Assembly: GCF_051014445.1 (NCBI RefSeq)
Contig: NC_135141.1
Span: forward strand, 33,255,422 to 33,319,421
Length of the DNA stretch: 64,000 nucleotides
Direction of reading: 5' to 3'
From: Colletes latitarsis
Lineage: Eukaryota; Arthropoda; Insecta; Hymenoptera; Colletidae
The notes beneath the pieces are model-generated. The model was not told the origin of the DNA. It searched no databases and was given only the letters and a program-made list of their open reading frames with translations. Shown piece after piece: positions 40,454 to 52,531 of the stretch. The position numbers and the translations under genes were made by a program. How positions within the stretch are numbered: position 1 is the first letter of the stretch; each line of letters opens with the position of its first letter.

Positions 40454-40454
40454 A
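40449..40454 (+). promoter_or_regulatory. INTS10 poly(A) signal overlapping the stop codon
   Basis: CCAATAAAATA: the TAA stop (40451-40453) is part of the AATAAA hexamer, so the 3' UTR would be only about 15-30 nt. Confidence 0.6.
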
Positions 40455-40469
40455 ATATATGACTGTTTT

Positions 40470-40475
40470 TTTATT
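40470..40475 (-). promoter_or_regulatory. Possible SEC31 poly(A) signal
   Basis: Minus-strand AATAAA about 430 nt past the SEC31 stop. If used, SEC31 mRNA would end inside or next to the INTS10 terminal exon. Confidence 0.45.
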
Positions 40476-40905
40476 TAATAATGTACACACAATTTGTTTG
40501 AAGCCACGTTTAATATTTTATATATACAATGCATTAGTTAAAAGAAAAATTCGATTAACAATCTTTATGGGAACACTTCAGATGCTCTTTACTCCGATAT
40601 TTCCTCCTACTTTTTACATGCTACGTACACAATGAACTGTTTAGTTACACAGAAGTAATAATATAAATCTATCGAACTTGGATAAACTAACATGGTCAGA
40701 TACGGAACATACAAAACAACTTTACGTTGTTTACGGTATAATTATGCGACCAAGTTCGTACATAGTTATTTCTTTTGTTATCCATGCCTCGAATGTTATG
40801 GAGAGTGAATACAACATAAATATCTCATTGAAAGAGGATTATAAAATTCTTGAATTATAAAAAAGAATGAACTGAATAAACATTCTAGATATCGTATGTT
40901 GCATT

Positions 40906-43900
40906 CTATCTAATGTAGACATTCAATTGAAGGGCACTCAGCAATAATACTTTAATCCCAGGCATAAAAGAAGATATTTGACTAAAATCTGGGCCTGACA
41001 CTAATTGGGTATGAAGATCTAAGCCTCCGGTATAATTTCCACTTTGTATCAACTGTGATATTTGATGCAATCCTTGCAAAGTGTTTTGCGACAACTATAA
41101 AATATGCGTAAATATGTTTAATATGTTTTAAAACTGATCATTTTATAATGCAAAAAAAAGAATACATACTTTATTTTCTCTAAGGCAATCGTATAAAACT
41201 TCGAGTTTCTTGGACACATCTTCTACTTTCCTTTTGATTTGCTGGAAAAATAACAAGTACAATCGATGATAGTAATTACAATGTGGCATGGTATTTTACA
41301 TTTATACGTTAAAAAAAAATCATCTTACTGGATTTTTAGCATTTTCGTAACATTGGTCCTTTAATTCGTCAAATACTGTTTTTAAATGCATGTGTTGTTC
41401 TGGTATTGGTGCTTTCGGTTTCTCAGGTTCCGCTGCTCGTGCAAATACCGTTGGTTGCAAAGGCTCTACTGGTTTAGTAAACTGTGTGCCAATATACGAA
41501 ATGTTCTGATTATACTGTTGTGGATTGTAAGGTGCCTGTGTATCGACATACAATTTTTCTTGAGGTAGAACCTAATAGGAGAAGGAAAAATAAAAGATAA
41601 CATTTGAATACTCGTTATAATATTTAAACGGTAATACTTACATTCGGTTCGGGCTGTGGTACAGCACCTCTCAGTGGATGCAAAATTGGATTTTGTGGCT
41701 GGTACTCCTGTTTCGGCTGCAAAAAAAAAAAAATAAATAAATTAAACCTATCGTACTTGGATCCGATACATTTCACGTCTTTATTAAACAATTTCAACGA
41801 CAAAAGTAACAATGTGTATATACTCTAAAATGTAATATTTAACGGCATCAATATATTTTATTGAAGCGGTTGTCTTGTGTATTTCACACCGTGGTATTAG
41901 TTCATTTAATATCACACGAAATTGAAATTGTTATTTGCGATCGATTAAATTGAATAAAAGAAAATGAGATATATTCTGTTAGAAATGAATTGCAATTACA
42001 AAATAGTTGAAACAGCACTCAATCTCTGACAATTGTCTACCTTTATGTTCGCATTCTTCGAATGTTTTGCTTTCCATTTCCTGGTACCAGCATGATCCGC
42101 AGACATTTCATAATTCGTATATAATGCCAGTACTGGCTATATTATTTGAATATACATATATATATACCATCTATCACGTCATCTTATTGCAACATATACT
42201 AATATAGAAACTAATAGGAAATATTTACTTGTATTCTAGCCTTCGCGACGGGTGGGTCATTCCATCCTGCAGATTGTGATGATGGTTTATAGACGTTCTC
42301 GTTTCCGTAAACTTGAGTTTGTGAAACAGGTTGTGTTCTAATTGGATCATACATCTGATTTTGCGGTGAATTCTGTAATGGCGGTAATACATTAGGTTGA
42401 ACTGGTTTAAATGATTCCAATTCTTTCAAGTTGCTTGTGAAATTCTGTCCAGGATATGTGTTTACAGGTTGAGGAACCTGTGATTGATACGTATGTGAGG
42501 ATGAGTAGCCTGTCGGTGAAGAAATTTGTTGATTATTATATATCAATGTTTGTTGAGGAAATCCAGGCTGACTATATGTTGCAGTAGATTTTACAGATGG
42601 ATCTATTAGGTATTTCGATCTTGTTTGTGGCCCAACGCTAGATGGTCGTGATCCGATCCCACTTGATCCAGTTGTAGGAGGCGGTGGAGGAGGTGGTTGA
42701 GAAACGGGCGGTGAAGTGTAACAATGGGACGTTTGATACTGATCGTATTGCATAGCAGGTTGTACGTGTGGTTGAAGAGGGGATAATCCAAAAGGTTGTT
42801 GTGGTTGTTGGGTATTAAATTGATTTATAGGCGGTACAAAGGATTGTTTCGTAGGAGCAACATTTGAATCGATGAAAGGTCTCGCTTGTTCTCTTGGAAT
42901 AAGTAACGGATTTTGTAGAGTTTGTAAAGGTCTTCTTGATTGATCGTAATAATTTTGCATTGCTGGCGCGTTTGCCACGCTTTTTGGTTCTTCAATATAA
43001 CCTAAGGCTCTGCACAAGCGATCCCTCAACATCACAATCTTTTCGTCTTCACTATTCCCGAGATAATTCAATGCAGCATCAAGGTCTCCCTCTGATGCTA
43101 ACATTTCTGCATACCGAGATAAAACGTTAGCAATTTTTCCTTCGATCCGTGTTTGTCTAATGCCTTGCACTTCCAAAGCTTTCTGCATTATCATTACCAA
43201 TTCGACTATTTCTTGAATATCAACGTTAGAGGATTCAACCATTTTGTTCAAATTACCAGAACAAATGTAACAAATTTGAGCTTGTTCCTTATGAATTGGA
43301 TTATCAGATAACGCTAGACGATCTCCAAGCATATCTGTTGTATTCAAAGAAATAAAATATTTATGAATTGTGTATTTTTATATAAGCGATAAAATATATA
43401 ATTAAATTCATACCGCACAAAGTAGATCGCTCCTGTGGATTAGAATGCGTAAATATTCCAATTAATACTTCTTTCCAGCAATTTATATCAGTATTCATAA
43501 CAACTTCAGCCCAGTTTTCACTAACTAATGAATTGATAAGAGTATTGAGAGCTCCAGAGTGTTCCGAAAAGTATCTGTACTGGGTACGTGCTAGTAAGTC
43601 AGGTCCAGCAGCCATTGAAAGAATTACCGCATCTGCGTACCTTTTATTGACAAAGCATAAAGATACAGCAGCTTCGATGTTTCCTAAGAGGATAGCTTGA
43701 GTAATAAGCCCATCCTCATCTATAACACATTAAATCAAGATATCGATACTTAACAAGTCATAATGAAAATTAGTCAATTTTTTAATGTATATCGTGTAAT
43801 TACCATCGGACACATTTATTTGAAAATTATTATTTATTGACGTAATGGCGGATGTCTTTTTGATTTGTTCTTGTGCAATAGCATCAAATGCCGCACTTCC

Positions 43901-45946
43901 ATCTATAACGTTCCCATTCAGTACCTACAGGAATTATACTTTATGATATGGAAAACATTTTATTATTTACTGAAAATGGATAAAACTTACGTTATTCAAA
44001 TTACCAACACCTTCTGTAATGTTGTTAATATCTTCTTGAGGAACTAATTGATTCAATTTGTTATTCATTGTTTCTACATTGTACCCTAATAATTCTAATA
44101 TTTCCTTTGTTAAATTTTCACCGAAATATACACCCATACAATTCCATATCTTCTTTCTATGTATGTCAGTTGTTTTGTCAGCCTTTCCTTTACAGTAATC
44201 ACTATATTGTTCAGTTTTAAGAACTTGTTCTAATTCCTTAGAACGTTGAATTAAATCTGGTTGCGTGATTACTTGAGATATAATAACTTTTCTATTTGAA
44301 TTTGCAGGTAGATTTGTATCTAGAGGTTCGTTTTCAAATATTGTCAATTTACCACCAAACTAAAACAATTTTTCTGTTTTTACACAAGGAGTCATCAATT
44401 TAATGTTGCGCTGTAATATGTCAATATGCAGAAATTATTGTCCGCGCCAAAACCGGATACTTACACCGAAAGAAGCTCCAAATGGTCTTTTTAACCATTT
44501 AGGAGCTTTAGTCAATACAACTGTTGGTTCTGATTGCATTACAGAAGGTGGTTGAGTGAAGGGATCCATTCCAGGAAAGGAGTCTACAATTTTGTTTGAT
44601 GTTTCTACAGACATTTGTTGTTGTCCACCCAATAATGAATAAATTGCAGCATGTCCATCGAAACTAGTCCCTACGACTAATCCTGGATGCCTCGGACACC
44701 ACGAAACGTCAAAATTCCATTGATTCGTTTGCGCTAACTCACAAATGACTTCACCGTTCTGTGTATGAAAATAAAAAGAATTGATTTTAAATGTCAGTTA
44801 TATAAATTTGTTCATAACTATTTTTAATACTAGAATGTTATTAATAATCATACTGGTGCATTAGAATTAGGATTCCAACATAATATTCTGTTATCTTTAG
44901 CACAGCTTAAGAGTAGATCTGGATCGCACGGATTCCAAGCAATCGATAAAACTCCACGCTGATGGTTTTGAAACATTTTTAACGGTGATGTTGCAAACCT
45001 CAAATCCCATAATTCAATTATAGGTGCTTGATCATCTTCCGATGCTAAGCACAACTGTGTTGCAACATCTGGATGCCACTGAACCACTTTCCACCGAACC
45101 TTTATTTACAACATTGCAAATATAGAGACTGTAATATTATAAAAAACTGAACATGACAAGAGGATAAATGAAATTACTTTTGAATTTGCATCCGTTAGCT
45201 TGATTATAGGCTCGTTTTTTCTTAGATCCCATATGACGCAGCGTTGTGAAAACGTGGAAGCAAGAATGTGTTGTACTATAAAAGAAAGAACAAAGAATTG
45301 TTAATCTTGATTCACTTATGCATGTAACAATTTAAATATGATAATAAAACCTTGCTTATTCCATGCAATATATTGTACATCTTCCAATGGTTGACTCTTA
45401 GATCCAGGAGTCATTGGAGTAGTTGTATTAACAATGTCCCATATATAAATTTCACTTTCTGTTGCTCCTGTTGCTAATAAATTAGCTTGAAAAGGATTAA
45501 AGTCCAATGCTCTGACGGGGCCTGTATGTCTGTCTGGACTACTTATCAAACAACTACCATCATTAGCCAACAGTTTGGCCACAGAATAAATTTTAATTGT
45601 GCCATAATCACAACCTCCAACAATTACACCAGCTGGATTATTACCATATGAACCCCATATTATTTTATGAAATCTAAAAGTTTCATATATGCATAAAATT
45701 ACTTGATAATACTTGTGAATGTATAAAAAAACAAATGTTCAACCTATGGTCGCTTGCAATAGTGGTTTTCAATTCCAAATCTAATCCTGGTTGTTGCAAA
45801 TTCAACGAATATATATCCAAGCTGGCAGATGTGTTAAAACTTGCATCAAGTTGTTGCGCTGCGGTTCCTGCAGCTAATAATATAGGATGTTGTGCAGGTG
45901 GTGACCATGCTACATTGACAGTCTTGAGCAACTCCTTTACCTTCAT
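40906..45946 (-). CDS. Sec31: COPII outer coat protein Sec31
   Basis: Sec31 forms the outer cage of COPII vesicles with Sec13 at ER exit sites. Thirteen coding exons: 45744-45946, 45351-45673, 45178-45275, 44854-45099, 44465-44758, 43991-44359, 43804-43924, 43414-43719, 42229-43334, 41642-41716, 41329-41571, 41170-41241 and 40906-41094. All phases agree and give 1214 residues, the usual family length. The N-terminal WD40 propeller is plain (ATESEIYIWD, QRCVIWDLRK, APIIELWDLRF, RILCWNPN). An alpha-solenoid follows (EDGLITQAILLGNIEAAVSL), then a Pro/Gln-rich linker with a seven-Pro run. Near residue 1010 is GWNDPP, the active peptide that binds Sec23-Sar1, and then a helical C-terminal domain. 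The start ATG is in the second exon. The 5' leader carries a likely acceptor at 45961 and a donor near 46354. Confidence 0.95.
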
Positions 45947-45960
45947 CCTTGGTATGCTGC

Positions 45961-46500
45961 AATATAAATACCATTTGCATTATTTTCCAATAAACAAAAC
46001 AAGTTAAAAAATGACATATTGCAGCATTATAATTTATTATTAATTAATGCTTGTTTGGTTATACAATATTATGTTTTCAAGTTATCCCAAACAACAGTCA
46101 CGATATGTCTTATTTATCATAACTAGTAATACACGTGAATATGTATTATACTGTGAACATTGAACTGCAAAGTATGTTACGATATAAATTGTATAAATGT
46201 TGATGATAATATTACAAATATATTAAACTTGATTCGAAGGTTCAGTGACCTATTGGTGTATCTCAAATTAAAACACGTGTTACGTATGTATTGAACCATT
46301 ATCGTAAACAGAATAGGAAAGTCACAATTTCTTTAAATGACATTTTCTTACCTTAATATATTTAATTAATAGTAACTAAACGAAATTTATAGAAATAAAT
46401 CCCTAACGTCAAACAAGTAGCAGTCATCCGTCAACTTCTTCCAACGTGGCGAACCATACGTTGGGAATAGTGCTGACCTCTTTGGTATTTGTGCCTTGTG
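45961..46500 (-). promoter_or_regulatory. SEC31 5' leader intron and upstream region
   Basis: On the minus strand ATTAAG|GTAAGA near 46354 is a good donor, and ATATTGCAG at about 45961 a good acceptor 14 nt before the ATG. This implies a non-coding first exon at about 46355-46440. No core promoter motif was fixed. Confidence 0.5.
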
Positions 46501-46504
46501 CAGT

Positions 46505-46640
46505 GTGGCGGCCTCACACTGTATGATCAGAGATGCCAGATGGAAGGACGACAAAGGTAAACTGACACATGTTCTCTTTCTCGATTCTCCGAAGCTACCA
46601 CCAAGTAATTTCGGACCGTCTCGTGAAAGACGAGACAGCC
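46505..46640 (-). repeat. Inverted fragment of the composite repeat tail
   Basis: On the minus strand this reads CGGTCCGAAATTACTT followed by CTTCGGAGAATCGAGAAAG, then GTCAGTTTACCTTTGTCG. It matches the tail of the composite element at about 50508-50580. Confidence 0.65.
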
Positions 46641-46664
46641 GGTTTTAGTACGAGGTGCGATGCT

Positions 46665-47225
46665 TGTTAGAATAATGATTCTGGAGACATCTATACAAAT
46701 TTGCGGAAATTAGGGTTTTACGAGTTACTGTTGGTGAAGAAGATTTATATATTTATTTCACTTGTTTGATATTTATTCTTTTTTATTAATTAAAATGAAA
46801 GTTTGAAGTCAGTCTGTCACAAGCTCTCAATGTACAAGCTCATATAGATTTGTTGTTAATAAATTGTTAATGTCTCTATTTAATTTGGCACAAAGTCTGC
46901 CATATTAAAAATTGGTGACCCGAAATGTTTCATACGCCGGCAATTCAACAAGAGGCCATTCCCCAGCAATTTTCAAACATGACTAATCCAGCAGAAGTCG
47001 AAATCGAGACGGCTCGCTTGATGAAGTTACTTCCATTCTAGAAAGAGGATCCGGTATTATGGTTTAAGCAAATTGAAGCAGCATTTTCTGTCGCACGGAT
47101 TGTAAGCGAGGATTCAAAGTTCAAAAAAGTGAAATAAATATATAAATCTTCTTCACCAACAGTAACTCGTAAAACCCTAATTTCAGCAAGTTTGTATAGA
47201 TGCCTCCAGAATCATTATTCTAACA
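46665..47225. mobile_element. LTR-retrotransposon remnant with inverted arms
   Basis: Two arms of about 96 bp (46665-46760 and 47130-47225) are inverted copies sharing TTAGGGTTTTACGAGTTACT and GTTGGTGAAGAAGATTTATA. Between them, TTGGTGACCCGAAATG at about 46912 looks like a primer-binding site just inside a 5' LTR. It is followed by a gag-like stretch (VLWFKQIEAAFSVARI, about 47055-47105). The frame is broken by an in-frame TAG near 47040 and ends within about 200 bp, so the copy is dead. The inverted arm suggests a rearranged LTR. Confidence 0.65.
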
Positions 47226-47231
47226 GGTACC

Positions 47232-47390
47232 ACAGGTCGATAAATAAACGCCATCTAGAGTTGAAGGAAACGAACTATTCGACGACAAACTTGGGCGTTT
47301 TAGCACCAGGGGGTTTGAGGTCGAAAAATAGGCGCCATCTATCGTTGAAAATAACGAAGTATTCCACGATAAACTCGGTCATTTTACCAT
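47232..47390 (+). repeat. Two-unit tandem repeat
   Basis: Two diverged units of about 85 bp share CGCCATCTA, GTTGAA, AACGAA and a CGACRAACT-type block followed by a GGTCGTTTTA-like end. Confidence 0.55.
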
Positions 47391-48090
47391 CTGGCTTTCC
47401 AAAGTGCCCGGAACATTTCCAAAATGCTGACGGCCTTGCGAAGAGGTGGCATGTATCTTATAGCTAAAAGAATAATGGAGAGAGGAAAAGAAAGGTAAAA
47501 ATGATGAGGACACATAGAATTCTTTGAAATTATATCATTTATTGCCATAGATTTACATTATACAAAGCTTTAATACATATAATGTCAGTAGTTGTCAACG
47601 AAGGTCAGCAGTGTTCAGCAGGAACCAGTAGAGGCAAGCAGAGGCCAACACAGGCTGGCAGAAGTCAGTAGTAATCGTTATACGTTGTCAGAAATACAAG
47701 CAGCGGTCAGCAATGGTCAGCAGAGGCCTGTAAGAAAATTCAAAAGTATTTAAAGTATTTTGATTTTGAAAAATCAAGTGAGGTTGGATTTCAGTTGTTA
47801 AGAGCGAGAAGGTAAATGTAAGCCTTTCTCTCTCGACTCTCACGAGGCGGTCCGAAATTTGTCGATCCTTCGAAATTCTACGAGCTCACGTACGCGTGAT
47901 CGGGCATAGTGTGAGAGAGCACCTTCGGTGTCTTTTTGGCATCTCTGAGAGACTCTTGAAGGAGGCAGTCAGTTTACCTTTGTCGACTTTCCGAAACACT
48001 ACAAGCTCACGTACATAGGCGTGATCTGTCATCTCTGGTATAAACCAGAGATGCCAGACGAAGCGCCGAATGCACCGTGGACACGTCTCA
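47391..48090 (+). repeat. Composite minisatellite element, copy 1
   Basis: Order: a single degenerate 78-bp-type unit, a boundary block (GGTGGCATGTATCTTATAG), a head of about 80 bp (CATTTATTGCCATAGATTTA, ACATTATACAAAGCTTTAAT), a short CAG-rich minisatellite (about 47590-47730), and a tail starting GTTAAGAGCGAGAAGG and running to the TGTGAGAGAGCACCTTCGG block. No protein is encoded. Confidence 0.65.
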
Positions 48091-49030
48091 TGGGAGTTAA
48101 GAGAGGCAGGCTCACATTTGCCTTCTCGCTCTTGAACAACTGAAATCCGACCTCACGTCAACGGCATACGATTCGGAATCTCGACTGCCCAGGCATTTTT
48201 ACTTGCCTTTCCTACAGTTCATTACTGAACTCTGCAAATTACTCCTGGTTTCTGATGACCAGTGCTGACAAAAGTACAGAACTCCCGACAACTTTTTACA
48301 CCATACAGCGACTGTTACCGACTGTTCCTGATTACTGCTTGCCTCTGCTGGACTCTGCTGACCATCGCTTATATTTCCGACAACCTATAACGATTCCTAC
48401 TGACTTCTGCTAACCTCTGTTGGTTTTTGCTGATCTCTGTCAGCGTGTGCTTGTCTCTGCTGAACTTTCCTGGCCTCTGCCCAACGCTACTGACCACTGC
48501 AAGTATTTCTGATAATGTATAACGATTAATACTTACTACTGCATGCCCCTACAAGTATCTGCTTGCCTTTGCAGGTTTTTGCTTGCCTGTGCATGCCTTT
48601 GCTGGTCTCTGCTCAACACTGCTGACCACCCCTGATGCTTCTGACATCGTATAACAATTACTACATGCTACTATTCGCCCCCGCTCGTCTCTGCTTGCCA
48701 CTGCATGCCTCTGCTCGTCTCTGCTGACCGCTGCTGACCACCTCTTATGCATCCGACAGCATATAACGCTTACTACTTGCTACTATTCGCCCCTGGTGAT
48801 CTCTGCTTGCCTCTGCTGACCACTGCTTATATTTCTGGCAACGTATAACGTATGCTGGTCTCTGCTGGCCCCTGCTGACCACTGCTGACCTTTGTTGACA
48901 ACTCCTGACATGATGTATATGTATTAAAGCTTTGTATAATGTAAATCTATGGCAATAAATAATATAATTGCAAAGAATTCTATGTGTTCTCGACACTTTT
49001 ACCTTTCTTTTCCTCTTCCCATTATTCCCT
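48091..49030 (-). repeat. Composite minisatellite element, copy 2 (inverted)
   Basis: Reverse orientation: tail at about 48090-48170 (CTTCTCGCTCTTGAACAACT), an expanded minisatellite of CTGCTGACCTCTGCT-type units at about 48330-48910, then the head (ATTAAAGCTTTGTATAATGT, AATCTATGGCAATAAATA) at about 48910-49000. It forms a large palindrome with copy 1. Confidence 0.65.
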
Positions 49031-49099
49031 TAGTTATAAGAAACCGTTTCTCTACTTAAAACTGAAATTCCAAAGTGTCTGGAGTATTTTCTGAAATGC

Positions 49100-49690
49100 C
49101 GGTGACCTTGACCCACTTTCGAAACTGGGTCAAGGCCAAATCCTGATTCCCAAAGCGCCCGGAATTTTTCTAAGATTCGATGGCCTTGACCCACTTTCGA
49201 AATTGGGTCAAGGCCATCCGGATTTCCAAAGCGGCCAGAAGATTTCTAAAATTTCGAATGGCCTTGACCCACTTTCGAAATTGGGTCAAGGCCATCCGGA
49301 TTTCCAAGTTGGCCGGAAGATTTCTAAAATTTCGAATGGCCTTGACCCACTTTCGAAATTGGGTCAAGGCCATCCGGATTTTCGAAGCGGCCCGAAGATT
49401 TCTAAAATTTCGAATGGCCTTGACCTACTTTCGAAATTGGGTCAAGGCCATCCGGATTTCCAAGTCGGCCCGAAGATTTCTAAAATTTCGAATGGCCTTG
49501 ACCTACTTTCGAAATTGGGTCAAGGCCATCCAGATTTCCAAAGCGGCCGGAATTTTTCTGAAATTTCAAATGGCCTTGACCCACTTTCGAAATTGGGTCA
49601 AGGCCATCCGGATTTCCAAAGCGGCCGGAATTTTTCTAAGATTCGAATGGCCTTGACCCACTTTCGAAACTGGGCCAAGGTCAAGGTCAA
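49100..49690 (+). repeat. 78-bp tandem array, each unit containing a palindrome
   Basis: About eight units with a 78-bp period (GGATTTCC starts at 49220, 49298 and so on). Each carries TGGCCTTGACCCACTTTCG and its complement CGAAATTGGGTCAAGGCCA, a near-perfect inverted repeat. Since 78 is divisible by 3, several frames stay open with a 26-residue period, which explains long open frames on both strands. Nothing suggests translation. Confidence 0.9.
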
Positions 49691-50645
49691 ATTCGGATTT
49701 CCAAAGTTCCCGGAACATTTCTAAATTGCTGGTGAACTTGCGAAGAAGGTGGTACGCATCTTATAGGTAAGAGAATGATTTGGAGAGGAAAAGGACGGTA
49801 AAAAATGAAGAGAACACATAGAATACTTTAAAATTATATCATTTATTGTCATAGATTTACATTATACAAAACTTTAATACATATAAACATATTATATTAT
49901 ATTACATCATGTCACAAGTTGTTAGCAACGGTCAGCAGTGGTCAGCGATGGTCAGCTGACGTCGGGAGATGTTGGCAGAGGCCAGCTTAGGTCGGGAGAT
50001 GCTGGCAGAGGTCAGCAGAGGGTGGCAGTAGCTAGTAGTAATCGTTGTACGTTGCCAGAAATATAAGCGGTGATCAGCAGTGGTCAGCAGCGGTCAGCAG
50101 AGGCCAACGGAGGCCAGCAGAGGCATGCAGAGGCAAGTAGAGTCCAGCAGGGGCAAGCAGTAACAAGTAGTAATCGTTATACGTTGTCGGAAGCATCAGG
50201 GTTGGTCAGCTGTGGTCAGCAGAGGCTAGCAGTGGCAAGCAGTGGTAAGCAGAGTCCAGCAGGGGTAGGCAGTAGCAAGTTGTAATCGTTATGCGTTGTC
50301 AGAAATATAAGCGGTGGTCAGCAGAGGCCAGCAGAGGTGTGCAGAGGCTAACAGCAGCCAGTCGTAATCGTTATACGTTGTCAGAAGTAACAGGAGTGGT
50401 CAGCAGCGGTCAGCAGAGTCCAGCGGAGACCTGTTGACGGGAGGTCGGATATTAGTTGTTAAGAGCGAGAAGGGAAGTGTGAGCCTTTCTCTCTCGACTC
50501 CCACGAGGCGGTCCGAACTTACTTTGGGCAACTTCGGAGAATCGAGAAAGATGGCATGCGTCAGTTTGCCTTTGTCGATCCTTCGAAACTCTACGAGCTC
50601 ACGTACGCGTGATCGGACATAGTGTGAGAGAGCACCTTCGGCGTG
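49691..50645 (+). repeat. Composite minisatellite element, copy 3
   Basis: Boundary block at about 49700-49770, head at about 49810-49900, minisatellite of CAGCAGAGGCCAGCAG-type units at about 49920-50435, and tail at about 50455-50640 beginning GTTAAGAGCGAGAAGG. It has the same orientation as copy 1 and carries extra tail sequence (TTCGGAGAATCGAGAAAG). Confidence 0.7.
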
Positions 50646-50797
50646 ACTCTAAGCCAAACCTAACCTAACCCACATCTTAAACTTTAAGATCTTCATAATT
50701 ACACCGCCTTAAACTTGGGTTTCATATTCGGTTATTCATCGTGCGTTTATGAACAAATTTAACCTGCATTAGTGGTTCAGGTTGTAATTTGTTCATC

Positions 50798-52144
50798 ATG
50801 AGTACGCCAATATTAACAAAACAACAGCAGAAACACAGTCTATCGGCTAAGAAATCATCGACTAAAGGATTACGGAATGTCTTGGCCCAACCTCAAGATA
50901 GTTATTGGTACGTAAACTTATTATGTTTTCTATAATATTGCCATGTTTATATTATTTAAAACATATTTGTATTTTTTAGGCCAATCGTAAATGCAGATAT
51001 GTGTCAAATACTAGAAAATCTTTTAAAAAAGTAAGTTATAAGAAACATAAAAAATATTTTTCAATGAGTATCGGTAGGCAATATTTTATAATTGATACTT
51101 ATAGTTTAACAACAGCAATAAAACGTACATACCATTCAGTGCCATGGTCAAAACTCAGACATATGAATAAATTAGAACGTGCAAAAGTTAAAACAGAAGC
51201 ACTTTTGAAAGAAGGAAGTGTGCTTAATACAGAGATAATGTAAGTATCTATGATTGAATTGGTGCATAGTTTTTAAAGTTACAAACATTTTTAATGGTTA
51301 CATTTTTAGAAATTCTGTTATCTTGGGTTTAAATGCAATTACAAGATCTCTAGAAAAGGATAATATTTGTTGTGTTTTAATGGATGCCAATATTGAGCCA
51401 CCACTTTTATCGAGGCATATTATTGTTATGGCACAAAATAAAAAAATACCAATATTATTATTACCCAACTTAAAGTCTATTACATTAAGTATTATTGGAT
51501 TTGCATCTGCTGCATATGCCCTTAAGGTACCATTTCTTTATTGCCTAAATAGCATTGTATAAATGGCTTTGTCATTGTATCTCTGATTTCAGAATATTGT
51601 AATGGAATCTCCTGATCATCATTTTCATCCATTGTATACAAAAATATGTGATATTTCTAAATGTATTCCTCTGCCAAAAAATTCACTTCAATTATTTAAG
51701 GATGATGAAACATCAGAAGAAGCTGCGTTATGCGAAACAAATAAAATGAGTATTCAAACTGAGTCACAGTCCATGCCTACAGAGACAATTAAATTTACAT
51801 TGTCAACAGATGTATATAAATATAGATCTTCGCGGAAGGAAAGAGCATTTGTTCCACCAGATACAACAATAAAAAATTACGAAATTCCATCCGATACACA
51901 AAAACTGAAGCAGAATGATTTTATTTCCATAAGTAATTATAAATGCGACGAATTTGATGGAAGCATTAGGAGAAATTCAAGATATATAAATATTCGTGAA
52001 AATAAATATAGAAGAAAAAGAGATTATTCCGAGGTAAAGAAGAAATTTAAAAATGTTACATATTTACCACTAAGAGTGAAACGTTTGCAAGGTAACAGTA
52101 ATCGTGTAAAAGCTACAAAAGCGGCAAAGCAGAAGAAAAAATAA
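50798..52144 (+). CDS. RPP38: Ribonuclease P/MRP protein subunit p38 (L7Ae family)
   Basis: RPP38 binds kink-turn RNA in RNase P and RNase MRP, which process tRNA and rRNA precursors in the nucleus and nucleolus. Five exons: 50798-50907, 50980-51030, 51105-51239, 51310-51526 and 51593-52144. Phases 2, 2, 2 and 0 agree and give 354 residues. The second intron is only 74 nt and itself reads open. The L7Ae/L30e-type domain is in exon 4: LGLNAITRSLEKDNICCVL, then DANIEPPLLSRHIIVMAQNK, with a hydrophobic strand and LKSI. The last exon is a long, charged, Lys/Arg-rich C-terminal tail, as in RPP38 proteins. Identity rests on the L7Ae core, the basic tail and the N-terminal region, so a related L7Ae protein is the main alternative. 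Confidence 0.8.
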
Positions 52145-52205
52145 TTGAGAAATCAGTGTCGATATATACTTCACAAGAATGAAATAATCATTTATTTTTA
52201 ATTAC

Positions 52206-52211
52206 AATAAA
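52206..52211 (+). promoter_or_regulatory. RPP38 poly(A) signal
   Basis: AATAAA about 62 nt after the stop codon. Confidence 0.6.
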
Positions 52212-52531
52212 TATGAAATATGTAAATACAATTGTACAAATTCTTTATACATATAAATACATTATATACAAAAATTGTACCCATTATTTACCTAAATTTT
52301 AGTATTTTTGATACTCGTAGGTTATATTCTTTATAATGGAAATTTATCGTGTATATTACAGTCTGATTAGTTATTAAAAAAATCAGTCTTTTATATATAA
52401 TACCATTACTGAATCCATATAAGAATGTATTGGCAGATAATTGTTTGTATATGGAAATTTTTTAATTGCCAAAAGTAAAGATACAATATTCATTTTGTAT
52501 ACATGTATTTGATGCCTAAGCAGCTACAACA

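Noticed and set aside
49180..49724. Repeat proteins of 158 and 173 codons
   Set aside because: Produced by the 78-bp satellite, whose length is a multiple of three; both strands and several frames are open alike.
50655..50672. CCTAACCTAACC, like the TTAGG insect telomere repeat
   Set aside because: Only two to three units, too short to call an interstitial telomere tract.
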